Assembly: GCA_964500675.1 (NCBI GenBank)
Contig: CAZCNY010000010.1
Span: 1-64,000, forward strand
Length of the DNA stretch: 64,000 bases
Source: CAMLJR01 sp964500675
GTDB taxonomy: Bacteria; Pseudomonadota; Gammaproteobacteria; Pseudomonadales; CAMLJR01
Direction: 5' to 3'
Shown: piece by piece, positions 8,716 to 17,983 of the stretch
How positions within the stretch are numbered: the stretch's first letter is position 1
Layout of the letters: the number at the start of each line of letters is the position of its first letter
Notes under the pieces: generated by a model
Seen by the model: only the letters and a program-made list of their open reading frames with translations
What the model was told of the DNA's origin: nothing
Database searches by the model: none
Translations under genes and position numbers: made by a program

Positions 8716-11709
8716 TCAATCGAATCGATAAAAGTGTTGCGCGGCCTTGAAGCGCGCCAGATCGCCGATGGCGGTCCCGCGCTGCAACGCTGCGTGCGTG
8801 AACTTGCCGTCGACGGCCAGCCACAGCGCGTGACCGTCGGGTGTCAACACGTCGCGGTGGAACAGCGCGAGCCATTGTTCGAACGTCAGCGCGTTCACGG
8901 CCGCGATCAGCTGTTCGCGGCTGTCGAATTCGCGATAGCCCGAATTGATATCCTGCCACAATCGCTCGCCTGCTTCGCCGAAGTTTTTCGGCGCCTCGGC
9001 GAGCTTCTGCGCCAGCGTCGTGCGATACAGCTCGAACAACGGTTTCAGTTCCTGCGCATCGCGCTGCGACCAGCGTTGTAAAAACGCGCGGTAGGCCGCC
9101 GCCAATTGCGCGGGTCCGGCCTTGGTCGATTGCGCGAGAAATACGAGGCCCGGCACGTCGCGCAGCGGCATCGGGAATGCCGCGACGATGTAGCCGAATT
9201 GTTGCTGCGTGCGCAGTTGCGTGTAGAAATCGGAGCCGATCATCTGCGCGCTCACGCCGAGCGCAACGCGCGTGGTCTTGCTGTTGTCGCCGGCCTGGCG
9301 ATACCACAGCAGCGCCGAATCGGCGTGCGGCGCCGTAATCGTGCGCCGGTAATCGTGCGCGCCGAGCCGCATGATCCGCACGGGCGGCGGTGTAATTGTC
9401 CGCGCGTGCGCGAGCAATTGCCGCGCGACCCTGTCGCCCAGCCCTTGCGCATCGGCGGCGACATCGTTGCCGTAGACGAGCATGTCGATATGAATGCGCG
9501 CGAGCAATTGCCGTGCGAATTTTTGCAGCTCGGCGGCACTGATGCGATCGCTGTGTTGCAGCAATTCGGCGTCGGTCCAGAGGTTGCCGATCAGCACATT
9601 GCCGACGTCGTTGCGCAACAATTCGTAGGGCGGACGGTTGACGTTATCGCGCAGTTCGCGCCGGTATTCCTCGTGCACGCGCGCGAAAACTTTTGAATCA
9701 AATGCGGTCGGATCGATCGACGCGCGATGCAGTGCAGCGAGCACGCGTTCGAGCAACACGCTTTGTTTGGCGTCGAAGCCATCGATGCGCAAGCTAATGC
9801 CGCGGCCGGCGCGGCTGATATCGTAATTGAGCCCGGCCAGCGAAGCGGGGTACGAAAACTCATTGAGATTTTCGCGCAGCATGCGCACGAGTAATTCCGT
9901 CATCGCGGCGTGTTGGGGGGTGTCGTTGGCGAGTGGCGATTGCACGTCGATCGCAATCATCGCTTTCGGAATGCGATACACGGCATCCTGCAAAAACCAT
10001 AAATTCAAACCGTCGCGTGTCGGCAGCAGCGCCGGCTTAGCGGAAGCCGGCGCGGTTTTGGCGCCGGCTGGCTCCGCGAGCGGTTTCAGCGGCAACTGCT
10101 CGGCGATAAAAATATTCGGTGCGGGCAGATGAATATCCGCGCTCGCAATCGGCGTCAGCCACCGCTGCAGACGCTGCGCCGAAACCGTTTGCACGCGGTA
10201 GGGCGCCGCGTAGTACTCGCTGGTTTTGTCGCCGTTAGCATTCGACGCAGCAAGGGCGTCGGGCGCGGTCAGCATCGCGAGCATGTTTTGCGGTGTCAGT
10301 AGCGCGAGCAGGCCGGCGATGCGCTGCGGCTCGAATCGCTCCATCAAGTAATCACCGCGAATCGCTTCGGCGGCGGGATAGTCGTGCAGATTGCCGGCGA
10401 GATGACTCGCCTCGGTGATCGGTTCGGGCGTTTCGCGAAAACGGAAACGTTGCGCAGCCACAATTTGCTGCTCGTGGTACAACCAATCCTTGATGCCGCC
10501 GTCGCGAACGAGAGCGATGGTTTGATACACGAGCGCGATAATTTCATCGCAATGTTTTTCGCCGGCTGGCGTCAGTTCGATGCTGACATCGAATTGCGCG
10601 CCGCCATCGTAGTCGAGTCCTTGCCCAGCGCTTAATGCCTGCGTCCAGCCGCGCTGTTTCAGCGTGGATAACAAACTGCCCGCGCCTTCGTGGCCGAGAA
10701 TATTGCCGATGTAATCGAGCGATTTGCCGCGATAGTCGTCGCGTTGATCGGGCAGCGGCCACGTCAATGTCAGCATGCGCTGTTGCTGCACGGGTTTAAT
10801 CCGCACGAACTCGGGCGCCGTACCGGGGCTTAGCAGCGGCGTCGTAATCGGCGCGATCGTGCGCTGATGGTCCGGTATCGCCTCGAAGCGCGATGTCACC
10901 ATCGTCTGCAATTGATCGAGTGGTTCGCGGCCGATGACGACGAGCGTCATCAGATTTGCCGAATAATTTTCGCGATAGAATTTCAGCAGATCATCGCGCA
11001 CGGTATCGCCGGGATGATCGCTCGCTTTATTGCGATCGGATAGCGTATCGAGATCGCCCACCGAAAATTTCGCGAGCGGATTCTCCGGGTTGATGACTTC
11101 GCGCATGACATCGAACGCGCGGCGTTGATCGTCCAGAATATTGGCTCTGTATTCGGCATCGACCGCGTGTTTTTCGCGCTCGACATAGTCGGCGCTAAAT
11201 AATGGCGCGACAAAAAATCGCGAGAAACGATCGAGCGCCGGTTCGAGATAGGCGCTGTCGATATCGAAAAAATAATTGGTGTGCTCGAACGCGGTGAACG
11301 CGTTGTGGTTGCCGCCGTGCGCTGCAATGAAATCTTGATAGGCATCGGCATTGGGATATTTATCGGTGCCGAGAAACAGCATGTGTTCGAGAAAGTGCGC
11401 GAGGCCTTGGCGTTGCGCGGGATCTTCGCGGCTGCCGACATTGACATCGAGCGCGGCTGCGGCTTTGTCGGTGCCGGGTGCGGAAATCAGCAGTACGCGC
11501 AAGTGATTCGGCAATTCCAGATAGCGAAACGCGCGGTGATCGTCGTCGCTGGCGATGACATGCGTGCTCGCAGTGACCTTGTCGCTGGCGAGCGCGGCGC
11601 GTTTGCTGGTCGCATGCTCTGTCGTTTGCTGGCACGCGCTGAGTAACGCAAAAAGCGCGGCGAATACGGCATACCGCCAGCGTTGCGGCGAAGCAAAGGG
11701 CTTTTTCAC
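8716..11709 (-). CDS. Pitrilysin-like M16 zinc peptidase, predicted lipoprotein
   Basis: At 997 aa it has the length of protease III/insulysin-type enzymes made of four M16 domains. The inverted zinc motif HxxEH is seen as HFLEHMLFLGTDKYP near residue 107, with the distal Glu in the EREKHAVDAEY stretch about 70 residues on. The N-terminus (MKKPFASPQRWRY, hydrophobic core, LLSAC) is a lipoprotein signal with Cys at about residue 26, so the protein should be anchored in the periplasm. It probably degrades peptides there. The gene stands alone on the minus strand. A second, structurally different M16 protein lies at 51.9-54.6 kb. Confidence 0.93.
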   Translation of the reverse strand: MKKPFASPQRWRYAVFAALFALLSACQQTTEHATSKRAALASDKVTASTHVIASDDDHRAFRYLELPNHLRVLLISAPGTDKAAAALDVNVGSREDPAQRQGLAHFLEHMLFLGTDKYPNADAYQDFIAAHGGNHNAFTAFEHTNYFFDIDSAYLEPALDRFSRFFVAPLFSADYVEREKHAVDAEYRANILDDQRRAFDVMREVINPENPLAKFSVGDLDTLSDRNKASDHPGDTVRDDLLKFYRENYSANLMTLVVIGREPLDQLQTMVTSRFEAIPDHQRTIAPITTPLLSPGTAPEFVRIKPVQQQRMLTLTWPLPDQRDDYRGKSLDYIGNILGHEGAGSLLSTLKQRGWTQALSAGQGLDYDGGAQFDVSIELTPAGEKHCDEIIALVYQTIALVRDGGIKDWLYHEQQIVAAQRFRFRETPEPITEASHLAGNLHDYPAAEAIRGDYLMERFEPQRIAGLLALLTPQNMLAMLTAPDALAASNANGDKTSEYYAAPYRVQTVSAQRLQRWLTPIASADIHLPAPNIFIAEQLPLKPLAEPAGAKTAPASAKPALLPTRDGLNLWFLQDAVYRIPKAMIAIDVQSPLANDTPQHAAMTELLVRMLRENLNEFSYPASLAGLNYDISRAGRGISLRIDGFDAKQSVLLERVLAALHRASIDPTAFDSKVFARVHEEYRRELRDNVNRPPYELLRNDVGNVLIGNLWTDAELLQHSDRISAAELQKFARQLLARIHIDMLVYGNDVAADAQGLGDRVARQLLAHARTITPPPVRIMRLGAHDYRRTITAPHADSALLWYRQAGDNSKTTRVALGVSAQMIGSDFYTQLRTQQQFGYIVAAFPMPLRDVPGLVFLAQSTKAGPAQLAAAYRAFLQRWSQRDAQELKPLFELYRTTLAQKLAEAPKNFGEAGERLWQDINSGYREFDSREQLIAAVNALTFEQWLALFHRDVLTPDGHALWLAVDGKFTHAALQRGTAIGDLARFKAAQHFYRFD

Positions 11710-11774
11710 AATATTTCCTTATCGGTCGAATGCGGTTGGGCGAGTGGGTACGGCACAGATGGGTATCTCAGCGG

Positions 11775-11993
11775 TCAGCGCTTTTGTAGAACGTAGACAA
11801 AAGCGCCCTTATCGGCGCTGCTTTCGAGCAGGTGATGTCCGCTTTGTTCCGCGAACACGCGAAAGTCGCGTTGCGAACCGGGGTCGGTGGCGCGCACGCG
11901 CAGCTGTTCACCGCTCTGCATCGCGTTCAGTGCTTGCTTGGCTTTTAACAACGGCAGCGGGCAATCGAGGCCGCAGGTATCGAGTTCGCGCAC
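11775..11993 (-). CDS. TusA/SirA-like sulfur carrier protein
   Basis: A 72-aa protein with the family's CPxP motif at the N-terminus (CGLDCPLPLLKAKQAL, active Cys11) and the compact alpha/beta fold pattern. TusA-family proteins carry persulfide sulfur for tRNA thiolation, cofactor synthesis or sulfur oxidation. No sulfur-oxidation genes are nearby, so the exact role is open. The start is a GTG at 11993. No better start lies upstream in frame. Confidence 0.85.
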   Translation of the reverse strand: MRELDTCGLDCPLPLLKAKQALNAMQSGEQLRVRATDPGSQRDFRVFAEQSGHHLLESSADKGAFVYVLQKR

Positions 11994-12190
11994 GGCGTGG
12001 TACCGGGTTCGTCAACGCGGGGCGTTAGTATACTGAAGCAACGCAGGCATGGAAGCTCGCGGGCGGGGAAGTTCATCACGGAATCAAACGGCTCGGCGCT
12101 GGTCTCACTGTGGTCAGCGGTGCGGCGTGTTACATTATCGATGCAATATTTTAGTTGGGCACCGCATTCCGCATAGACAGAGATTGTGAC

Positions 12191-13636
12191 TTGAAGCGAA
12201 TTTTAATCAGCGCGCTGATCGGCAGTTTAATCCACGCCAATGTGGCCCTGGCGATAGGTAACGATGTTTCTCTGCCCGAGTTGGGCGATAGCTCGTCGGC
12301 CAATTTTTCCAATCAACAGGAATACGAACTCGGGCGCGCCTGGCTCAAAATGTTTCGCAGCCAGGTGCGCACGGTGTCCGATCCGCTGTTGCAGGATTAC
12401 ATGGAGTATCTCGTCTACAAGCTGGCGAGCTATAGCCCGCTCAAGGATCGCCGGCTCGAAGTCGTCATCGTCGATAACCCGACGATCAATGCGTTCGCCG
12501 TACCGGGCGGCGTCATCGGTATTCATAACGGCGCATTTTTGTACGCCGACAACGAAGCGGAACTCGCCTCGATTCTGGGCCACGAACTCGCGCATTTGAG
12601 TCAGCGGCACTTTGCGCGCGGCGTCGAACAGCAGCAGCAATCGATGCTGCCGATGATGGCGGGAATGCTCGGTGCACTGGTGCTCGCCGCGACCGCGCGC
12701 GGCGATGCCGGGATGGCCGCGATGGCGGCGACGCAAGCCGCGGCGCAGCAGAATCAACTGCGTTTCAGCCGCGAGAATGAGCAGGAGGCCGATCGTGTCG
12801 GCATGGAGACGCTCGAAAAAGCCGATTACGATCCCAATGCGTTCGCGGCGATGTTCGAAAATATGCTGGCCGCGAATCGCTTTGCAGGACGCAATCCTCC
12901 CGAATTTTTATTGACGCACCCGCTCACCGAAAGCCGCGTCAGCGATGCGCGCAACCGCGCGCGCGAATATCCGCGCAAGGTCTATGTCGATAATCTCGAT
13001 TTTCAATTGATGCGCGCGCGCGTCGAAGTGCAATTGGCTGACAACAGTTCCGACGCCGTGAAGAAATTCAAAGCCCGGCTCAAGGATGCGACACGTAACA
13101 TGGAAGCCGATCACTACGGTATGGCGCTGGCGTATTTGCAGGCGGGACGTTTTAGCGATGCGCACGAACAACTCGATCCGCTGTTGCAAAAAGATCCGCG
13201 CCGTCTCGCGTATGCGGTCACCGATGCCGATATCGATGTCGCTTCCGGCAATGCCGATCGCGCGGTGACGAAATTGCAGACCCAATTGCGCGTCAATCCC
13301 GGCAATTATCCGCTGTCGATGGCGTACGCCGACGCGCTGTTGAAATCAAATCAGCCGCAACTCGCCGAAGCGGTGTTGCAGGAGCAGGTGAAGGCGCGGC
13401 CTAACGATCCTTATGTGTGGTACCAATTGGCGGAAACGCACGGGCTGGCGGGCAATATTCTCGGCGTGCATCAGGCGCGCGCGGAATACTATGTGCTGAA
13501 CGGTGTGCTCGATAAAGCCGAGCAGCAATTGAATTACGCGTTAAAACTCGTTAAGAACGATGAGATTACAACGGCGAAAATCAACGAGCGCATCCGCCAA
13601 ATAAAAACGCTCAAAGAGCAAATGGAAAAGATGTAA
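12191..13636 (+). CDS. bepA: BepA-like periplasmic M48 metalloprotease with TPR region
   Basis: The protein has a signal peptide (LKRILISALIGSLIHANVALA), the M48 zinc motif HELAH in ILGHELAHLSQRH, the third ligand region ENEQEADRVGM, and a C-terminal half of TPR-like helical repeats. This is the arrangement of BepA (YfgC), which handles LptD and BAM clients at the outer membrane. I place the start at the TTG at 12191 because translation from there begins directly with the signal peptide; the frame from 12155 adds 12 residues before it. The gene converges on nadA. Confidence 0.9.
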   Translation: MKRILISALIGSLIHANVALAIGNDVSLPELGDSSSANFSNQQEYELGRAWLKMFRSQVRTVSDPLLQDYMEYLVYKLASYSPLKDRRLEVVIVDNPTINAFAVPGGVIGIHNGAFLYADNEAELASILGHELAHLSQRHFARGVEQQQQSMLPMMAGMLGALVLAATARGDAGMAAMAATQAAAQQNQLRFSRENEQEADRVGMETLEKADYDPNAFAAMFENMLAANRFAGRNPPEFLLTHPLTESRVSDARNRAREYPRKVYVDNLDFQLMRARVEVQLADNSSDAVKKFKARLKDATRNMEADHYGMALAYLQAGRFSDAHEQLDPLLQKDPRRLAYAVTDADIDVASGNADRAVTKLQTQLRVNPGNYPLSMAYADALLKSNQPQLAEAVLQEQVKARPNDPYVWYQLAETHGLAGNILGVHQARAEYYVLNGVLDKAEQQLNYALKLVKNDEITTAKINERIRQIKTLKEQMEKM

Positions 13637-13658
13637 CGCGCGGCGAATCCGTAAGTGC

Positions 13659-14714
13659 TCAGGCGTTACCTTGCAGTCTGCGTTTTCTTTCCGCCGAAAA
13701 ATCCAGCATGCGCTTCAACGGAATCATCGCGCGTGCGCCGATCGCGGGATCCACAAACACTTCGTTGCTGCCGAATTCGAGCGAATCGGCGAGATTGTCG
13801 AGCGCATTCATCGCCATCCACGGGCAGTGCGCGCAGCTGCGGCAGGTGGCGCCTTTGCCCGCGGTCGGCGCGATGATGAATTCCTTGCCGGGCGCCTGCT
13901 GCTGCAATTTGTAAAAAATACCCTGATCGGTGGCGACGATGAATTGTTTATTCGGCAATGTGCGCGCCGCTTCGATAATTTGCGATGTCGAGCCGACCAC
14001 GTCGGCGAGTGCAATCACGGGCGCGGGCGATTCGGGGTGCACGAGCACCGCCGCGTCGGGGTAAACCGCCTTTAAATCGCTGATGCCTTTGGCTTTGAAC
14101 TCCTCGTGCACGATGCACGAACCATCCCATAAAATCATATCGGCGCCGGTTTCGCGGCGCACATAATCGCCGAGATATTTGTCGGGGGCCCACAGAATTT
14201 TTTCGCCGCGTGCGTCGAGGTGTTCGACGATGGGCAGCGCAATGCTCGACGTTACCACCCAATCCGCGCGCGCTTTCACCGCGGCCGAGGTGTTGGCGTA
14301 GACGACCACGGTGCGGTTGGGGTGTTGATCGCAGAAGGCTGCGAATTCGTCGGCACCGCAGCCGATGTCGAGCGAGCAGGTGGCTTCGAGCGTCGGCATC
14401 AGCACGCGTTTTTCAGGCGAGAGGATTTTTGCGGTTTCGCCCATGAAGCGCACGCCCGCGACGACGAGTGTGTCGGCGGTGTGCGCGTGACCGAAGCGCG
14501 CCATTTCGAGCGAATCGGATACGCAGCCGCCGGTTTCCTCCGCCAATTCTTGCAGCGCGGGATCGGTGTAATAATGCGCGACGAGTACGGCGTCTTTTTC
14601 GCGCAGCAGGCGCTTGATACGGTCTTTCTGCCGCTCTTGCTCGGCGCCGTCCAAGACATGCTGGGCCGGTAAGTGGTCCAGATACTCGCGTACTCGTTCA
14701 TTGATGGGTGTCAT
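13659..14714 (-). CDS. nadA: Quinolinate synthase
   Basis: Condenses iminoaspartate with dihydroxyacetone phosphate to quinolinate in NAD synthesis. Family features are AHYYTDPALQELAEETGG near the N-terminus, EATCSLDIGCGADEF, DGSCIVHEEF and the C-terminal TCRSCAHCPWMAMN, which together supply the cysteines for the 4Fe-4S cluster. The 351-aa length is normal. I choose the ATG at 14714, preceded by AGAGG; the 47 extra upstream residues are Arg-rich and do not look like family sequence. nadB and nadC are not in the window. Confidence 0.96.
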   Translation of the reverse strand: MTPINERVREYLDHLPAQHVLDGAEQERQKDRIKRLLREKDAVLVAHYYTDPALQELAEETGGCVSDSLEMARFGHAHTADTLVVAGVRFMGETAKILSPEKRVLMPTLEATCSLDIGCGADEFAAFCDQHPNRTVVVYANTSAAVKARADWVVTSSIALPIVEHLDARGEKILWAPDKYLGDYVRRETGADMILWDGSCIVHEEFKAKGISDLKAVYPDAAVLVHPESPAPVIALADVVGSTSQIIEAARTLPNKQFIVATDQGIFYKLQQQAPGKEFIIAPTAGKGATCRSCAHCPWMAMNALDNLADSLEFGSNEVFVDPAIGARAMIPLKRMLDFSAERKRRLQGNA

Positions 14715-15273
14715 TACTGCCTCTGTGTCGTTGCGTCTCAAGCGGTTGGTAGCGATCCGCCAGCTTTTTTGACCGTAGTCCTTGCGAGTAATTCGAGGTG
14801 TTAGCGCGGATTCTAACAGAGATCGACGGCACGTCGCGGCCCTCTGGGCTCTCATTGTCCTGAGTTGTCGAGGATAACGGCTAACTTAAACGAGCTCGGG
14901 GCGATTATTCGCTCTACGTCTCAGCGGCGTATGTTTATAAACGAAACTTTTATAATCGTCGAGTATGTAAAACTTGTAGACTGTCGGTTCGATTCGCCCA
15001 TTTCTCGCAGTAAAAAAATTCCAAAAACTTTTTGATGATGTGTTCAGCTAGGTGCGAATCTGCTGCAAAGCTGTTCGCACATCAAAGCTATTTTAATTTG
15101 GTGGGCTATTTTTTATTTGGTTGATTGTTACGTTTTTATTTGGTTGATTGTTACGCAATGAGGTTAGGGTTTGCTCGGAGCATCGAAATTTATCCGGGTT
15201 GAAAGTGCCGCTCAATGGAACTTGTGGTGCGGCAAAAACTCTATCAAGCTTGTTTTAACTCAATGAGGAACGG
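14715..15273. other. Intergenic region between nadA and the phasin gene
   Basis: About 560 bases without a convincing gene. The part next to nadA is GC-rich and the part next to the phasin gene is AT-rich (15000-15170). It should hold the divergent promoters and includes the 23-bp tandem duplication described separately. A short GTCGGTTCGATTC stretch near 14990 looks like a T-loop, but no tRNA can be folded around it. Confidence 0.6.
15110..15155. repeat. Tandem 23-bp duplication upstream of the phasin gene
   Basis: Two identical copies of TTTTTATTTGGTTGATTGTTACG-type sequence follow one another (15110-15132 and 15133-15155). They end about 120 bases before the phasin start, in the promoter region of the PHA cluster. 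Confidence 0.85.
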
Positions 15274-15645
15274 ATGATGAGCGTAGTTGAAACCTTCAAA
15301 GACAAAGCCAGCGATTTAATTTCCTCCGCGGGCGATTTGAATAAACTGGTTATCGATAAAGTCGAAGAAGCGACGAAGCTTAATCTCGCCTCCGCGACGT
15401 ATTTCAGCAATATCGGCATCCGCCAATTGCGTGCGATGAGCGGCGTGCGGGATATGGATTCGGCGCAGAAATTCACGGCCGACTCGATTTCGCTCAGCGG
15501 CGAAATTATCAAGAAAGTGCTCGACGATACCAAGGCGTGGATGAATATCGGCGCCGATGTCAAGGATCGCGTTTCGGGCATTTTCAAAAGCCATGAAGAG
15601 GCCGAAGGTAAGAAGAAATCGGTGGTTAAATCGGCCGCCGCGTAA
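15274..15645 (+). CDS. phaP: Phasin family protein
   Basis: A 123-aa, all-helical, amphipathic protein (MMSVVETFKDKASDLISS... ending in a Lys-rich KKKSVVKSAAA tail) of the size of PHA granule-coating phasins. GAGGAACGG precedes the ATG. It lies 81 bases upstream of the PHA synthase gene on the same strand, which strongly supports a granule role. Phasins control granule size and number and shield the cytoplasm from the polymer surface. Confidence 0.85.
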   Translation: MMSVVETFKDKASDLISSAGDLNKLVIDKVEEATKLNLASATYFSNIGIRQLRAMSGVRDMDSAQKFTADSISLSGEIIKKVLDDTKAWMNIGADVKDRVSGIFKSHEEAEGKKKSVVKSAAA

Positions 15646-15726
15646 TAATGCTGTAACAGCACGTCCCGTTAATTGACAGAGTGGGCGTGCTACTTCTTAC
15701 CATTCAGTAATCCGGAGCTCGTCTTC

Positions 15727-17553
15727 ATGCATGAGCGAGAGTCCAGCGCCGATTTTTTTTCGCAAAGCGCAGCGTTGATTGAAAATGTGTGCGAGCTGCA
15801 GCGCAGCTTCGCCGATGAGTTTTTCGATCGTCTTCGCCATAGCGATAAAAAGAATACCGCCGTTGATACCGCCACCGAATGCTGCCGCAATTTATTCAGC
15901 GGTATCGCCAGCAATCCGGAAAAAATTGCCGAGCGTCAGATCGGCTATTGGCAGCAGCAGTTGCAGCTGTGCAGCAATTTTCTGCTCAAGCTGCTCGGCG
16001 AAGCCGTGGCGCCGGTCGCGCAGCCGCAGCCGCACGACCGGCGCTTTGATGATCCCGAATGGACAAACAATGCACTGTTCGATTTCATCAAACAGTCGTA
16101 TCTGCTGACAGCGGAAAATGCGTTGCAAACCATCGCGGAGCTTGAGGGCGTCGAGCCGCGCGATCGTGAACGCTTGAATTATTTCATGCGGCAATTGATC
16201 AATGCGCTGGCGCCGACCAATTTTGCGTTGACCAACCCCGATGTGTTGCGCACGACGCTTGCCACGCAGGGAAAAAATCTGATCGAAGGACTGCGCATGA
16301 TGGTCGACGATAAAAAGCGCAGCGCCGATATCTTGAACGTATGTACCAGCCAGCCCAACGCCTTCAAGGTTGGCGTCAACATTGCGCACACACCGGGCGC
16401 GGTGGTTGCCGAAAACGAATTGATGCAATTGATTCAGTACGCGCCGGCCACCCCGCGGGTAAAGTCGCTGCCGATTTTGATCGTGCCGTCGTGGGTCAAT
16501 AAATACTACGTGCTCGATCTCACCGAAAAAAATAGTTTCATCCGTTGGCTGGTCGCGCAGGGCTATACGGTGTTCACGATTTCGTGGGTGAATCCCGATG
16601 CGCGCCACCGCGCCGTGCAATTCGCCGATTACATGTGCAAAGGGCCGCTGTTCGCGGCCGCGCAAATCGAGCGCATCACGGGCGCGCCGCAAGTCGCCGG
16701 TATCGGCTATTGTCTCGGCGGCATTTTACTCGCGTGCACGCTCGCGTACGGTGAACGCGTACATGCGCAACGATTTGCCACGGCGACATATCTTGCGGCG
16801 AGCATTGATTTCACCGATCCCAGCGAAATGGGCATTTTTGTCGACGAGCCGCTGATCGAGTCGGTCGAGCGTCAAATGCAGCGGGACGGCTATCTCGATG
16901 GCCGATTGCTCGCGGCGGGTTTTAATTTACTCCGAGAAAACGATCTGTATTGGAATTATTACGTCACCAATTATTTGAAGGGCGAACGCCCCATCGCGTT
17001 CGATTTATTGCATTGGCATAGCGACAGCACCAACGTGCCCGAAGCCACGCAGCGTTTCGTTATGCGCGACCTGCATTTGCGGAATGGTTTGATGAGCGCG
17101 GACGTATTGACGATCGGCGATCATGCGATTGACTTGCGCGATGTGAGGGCGCCGACCTATGTGCTCGCCACCGATAAGGATCACATCGCACGCTGGCGTT
17201 CGTGTTATGCGGTGACACAGCTGCAACGCGGTCCTGTGCGCTTCGTGCTCGCGGGCGCGGGGCACATCGCGGGGGTGATCAATCCTCCGAGTTCAAACAA
17301 GTACTACCACTATGTATCGAATACGCAGCCCGGCGAATGCGATAAATTATCGGCTGACGTCTGGGTGCAGCGCGCGCAACGCGTCGAGGGCAGTTGGTGG
17401 CTGGATTGGACACGCTGGCAGAGCGCGCGGAGCGGACCCGAGATCACCGCACGCACGATCGATAGCGCGCATGTGATCGAACCCGCGCCGGGGCGTTATG
17501 TGCGTCAGCGTTTGGATGCGGCGGCGCCGCATGTCGAACGCAACGCGGCGTAA
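15727..17553 (+). CDS. phaC: Class I poly(3-hydroxyalkanoate) synthase
   Basis: Polymerises hydroxyacyl-CoA on the granule surface. The 608-aa length fits class I. The lipase-like box carries Cys in place of Ser (GIGYCLGG, Cys329), and the other triad members are visible as Asp485 in ATDKDHIARW and His513 in GAGHIAGV. The conserved stretch IVPSWVNKYYVLDL is also present. I choose the ATG at 15727, which has GGAG 8 bases upstream; the frame extends back to 15673 without family sequence. It sits between the phasin gene and the unknown 122-aa gene. No phaA or phaB is in the window, so monomer supply is encoded elsewhere. Confidence 0.96.
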   Translation: MHERESSADFFSQSAALIENVCELQRSFADEFFDRLRHSDKKNTAVDTATECCRNLFSGIASNPEKIAERQIGYWQQQLQLCSNFLLKLLGEAVAPVAQPQPHDRRFDDPEWTNNALFDFIKQSYLLTAENALQTIAELEGVEPRDRERLNYFMRQLINALAPTNFALTNPDVLRTTLATQGKNLIEGLRMMVDDKKRSADILNVCTSQPNAFKVGVNIAHTPGAVVAENELMQLIQYAPATPRVKSLPILIVPSWVNKYYVLDLTEKNSFIRWLVAQGYTVFTISWVNPDARHRAVQFADYMCKGPLFAAAQIERITGAPQVAGIGYCLGGILLACTLAYGERVHAQRFATATYLAASIDFTDPSEMGIFVDEPLIESVERQMQRDGYLDGRLLAAGFNLLRENDLYWNYYVTNYLKGERPIAFDLLHWHSDSTNVPEATQRFVMRDLHLRNGLMSADVLTIGDHAIDLRDVRAPTYVLATDKDHIARWRSCYAVTQLQRGPVRFVLAGAGHIAGVINPPSSNKYYHYVSNTQPGECDKLSADVWVQRAQRVEGSWWLDWTRWQSARSGPEITARTIDSAHVIEPAPGRYVRQRLDAAAPHVERNAA

Positions 17554-17602
17554 TTTTTATCGCGAAAAATATTGGAAATCTATTCGAAGAGGAGTCGGGA
17601 TT

Positions 17603-17971
17603 GTGGAAACATCAAATAGGAATTCGCGGTTTTCGGCGGCGAGCGATGCCAGCGCCGCGCGTGCGCGAAGCAAAGAGCTGACGCGTTCGACTGTGGCGCT
17701 GACAGGTTGCATTTCGAAATTGTCGGTTGTCGAGCGACACGAGCACGCCTATTTCGATGCATTGAAAGATTACGCCGTTCATTACGCGGAGGCACAGGCC
17801 TATCTTGCCGATGCTGAATCGCCGATCGTGCACGATTACGCGGCAATCGATAATTGTGTCAGCGAGCCCGATCGTGGCTTGCTGGACGATGACGGCGAGC
17901 TGGTGCGTTTTGTGCTAATCAGCGATGACGATATCGACAATTGCGGTTATCTCGGCTGGCTCCGGCACTAG
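17603..17971 (+). CDS. Unknown 122-aa protein between phaC and phaZ
   Basis: I do not recognise this family. Translation from the GTG at 17603 is favoured by AGAGGAG 8 bases upstream; the longer frame reads back into the end of phaC. The N-terminal third is Ser/Ala/Arg-rich, followed by a helical segment with His and Tyr (VERHEHAYFDALKDYAVHYA) and a strongly acidic tail (LLDDDGEL, ISDDDIDN). No signal peptide or membrane segment is visible. It lies 12 bases before phaZ and 49 bases after phaC, so it is almost certainly co-transcribed with both. A role at the granule or in controlling synthesis versus breakdown is inference from position. Confidence 0.7.
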   Translation: METSNRNSRFSAASDASAARARSKELTRSTVALTGCISKLSVVERHEHAYFDALKDYAVHYAEAQAYLADAESPIVHDYAAIDNCVSEPDRGLLDDDGELVRFVLISDDDIDNCGYLGWLRH

Positions 17972-17983
17972 GCATCCTCAACC

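Noticed and set aside
14985..15010. GTCGGTTCGATTC stretch resembling a T-loop
   Set aside because: The flanking bases do not pair as a T-stem and no other tRNA arms are upstream.
15121..15155. TTGATTGTTACG repeats as FNR sites for the PHA cluster
   Set aside because: The second half-site is absent in both copies, so they do not form an FNR box.
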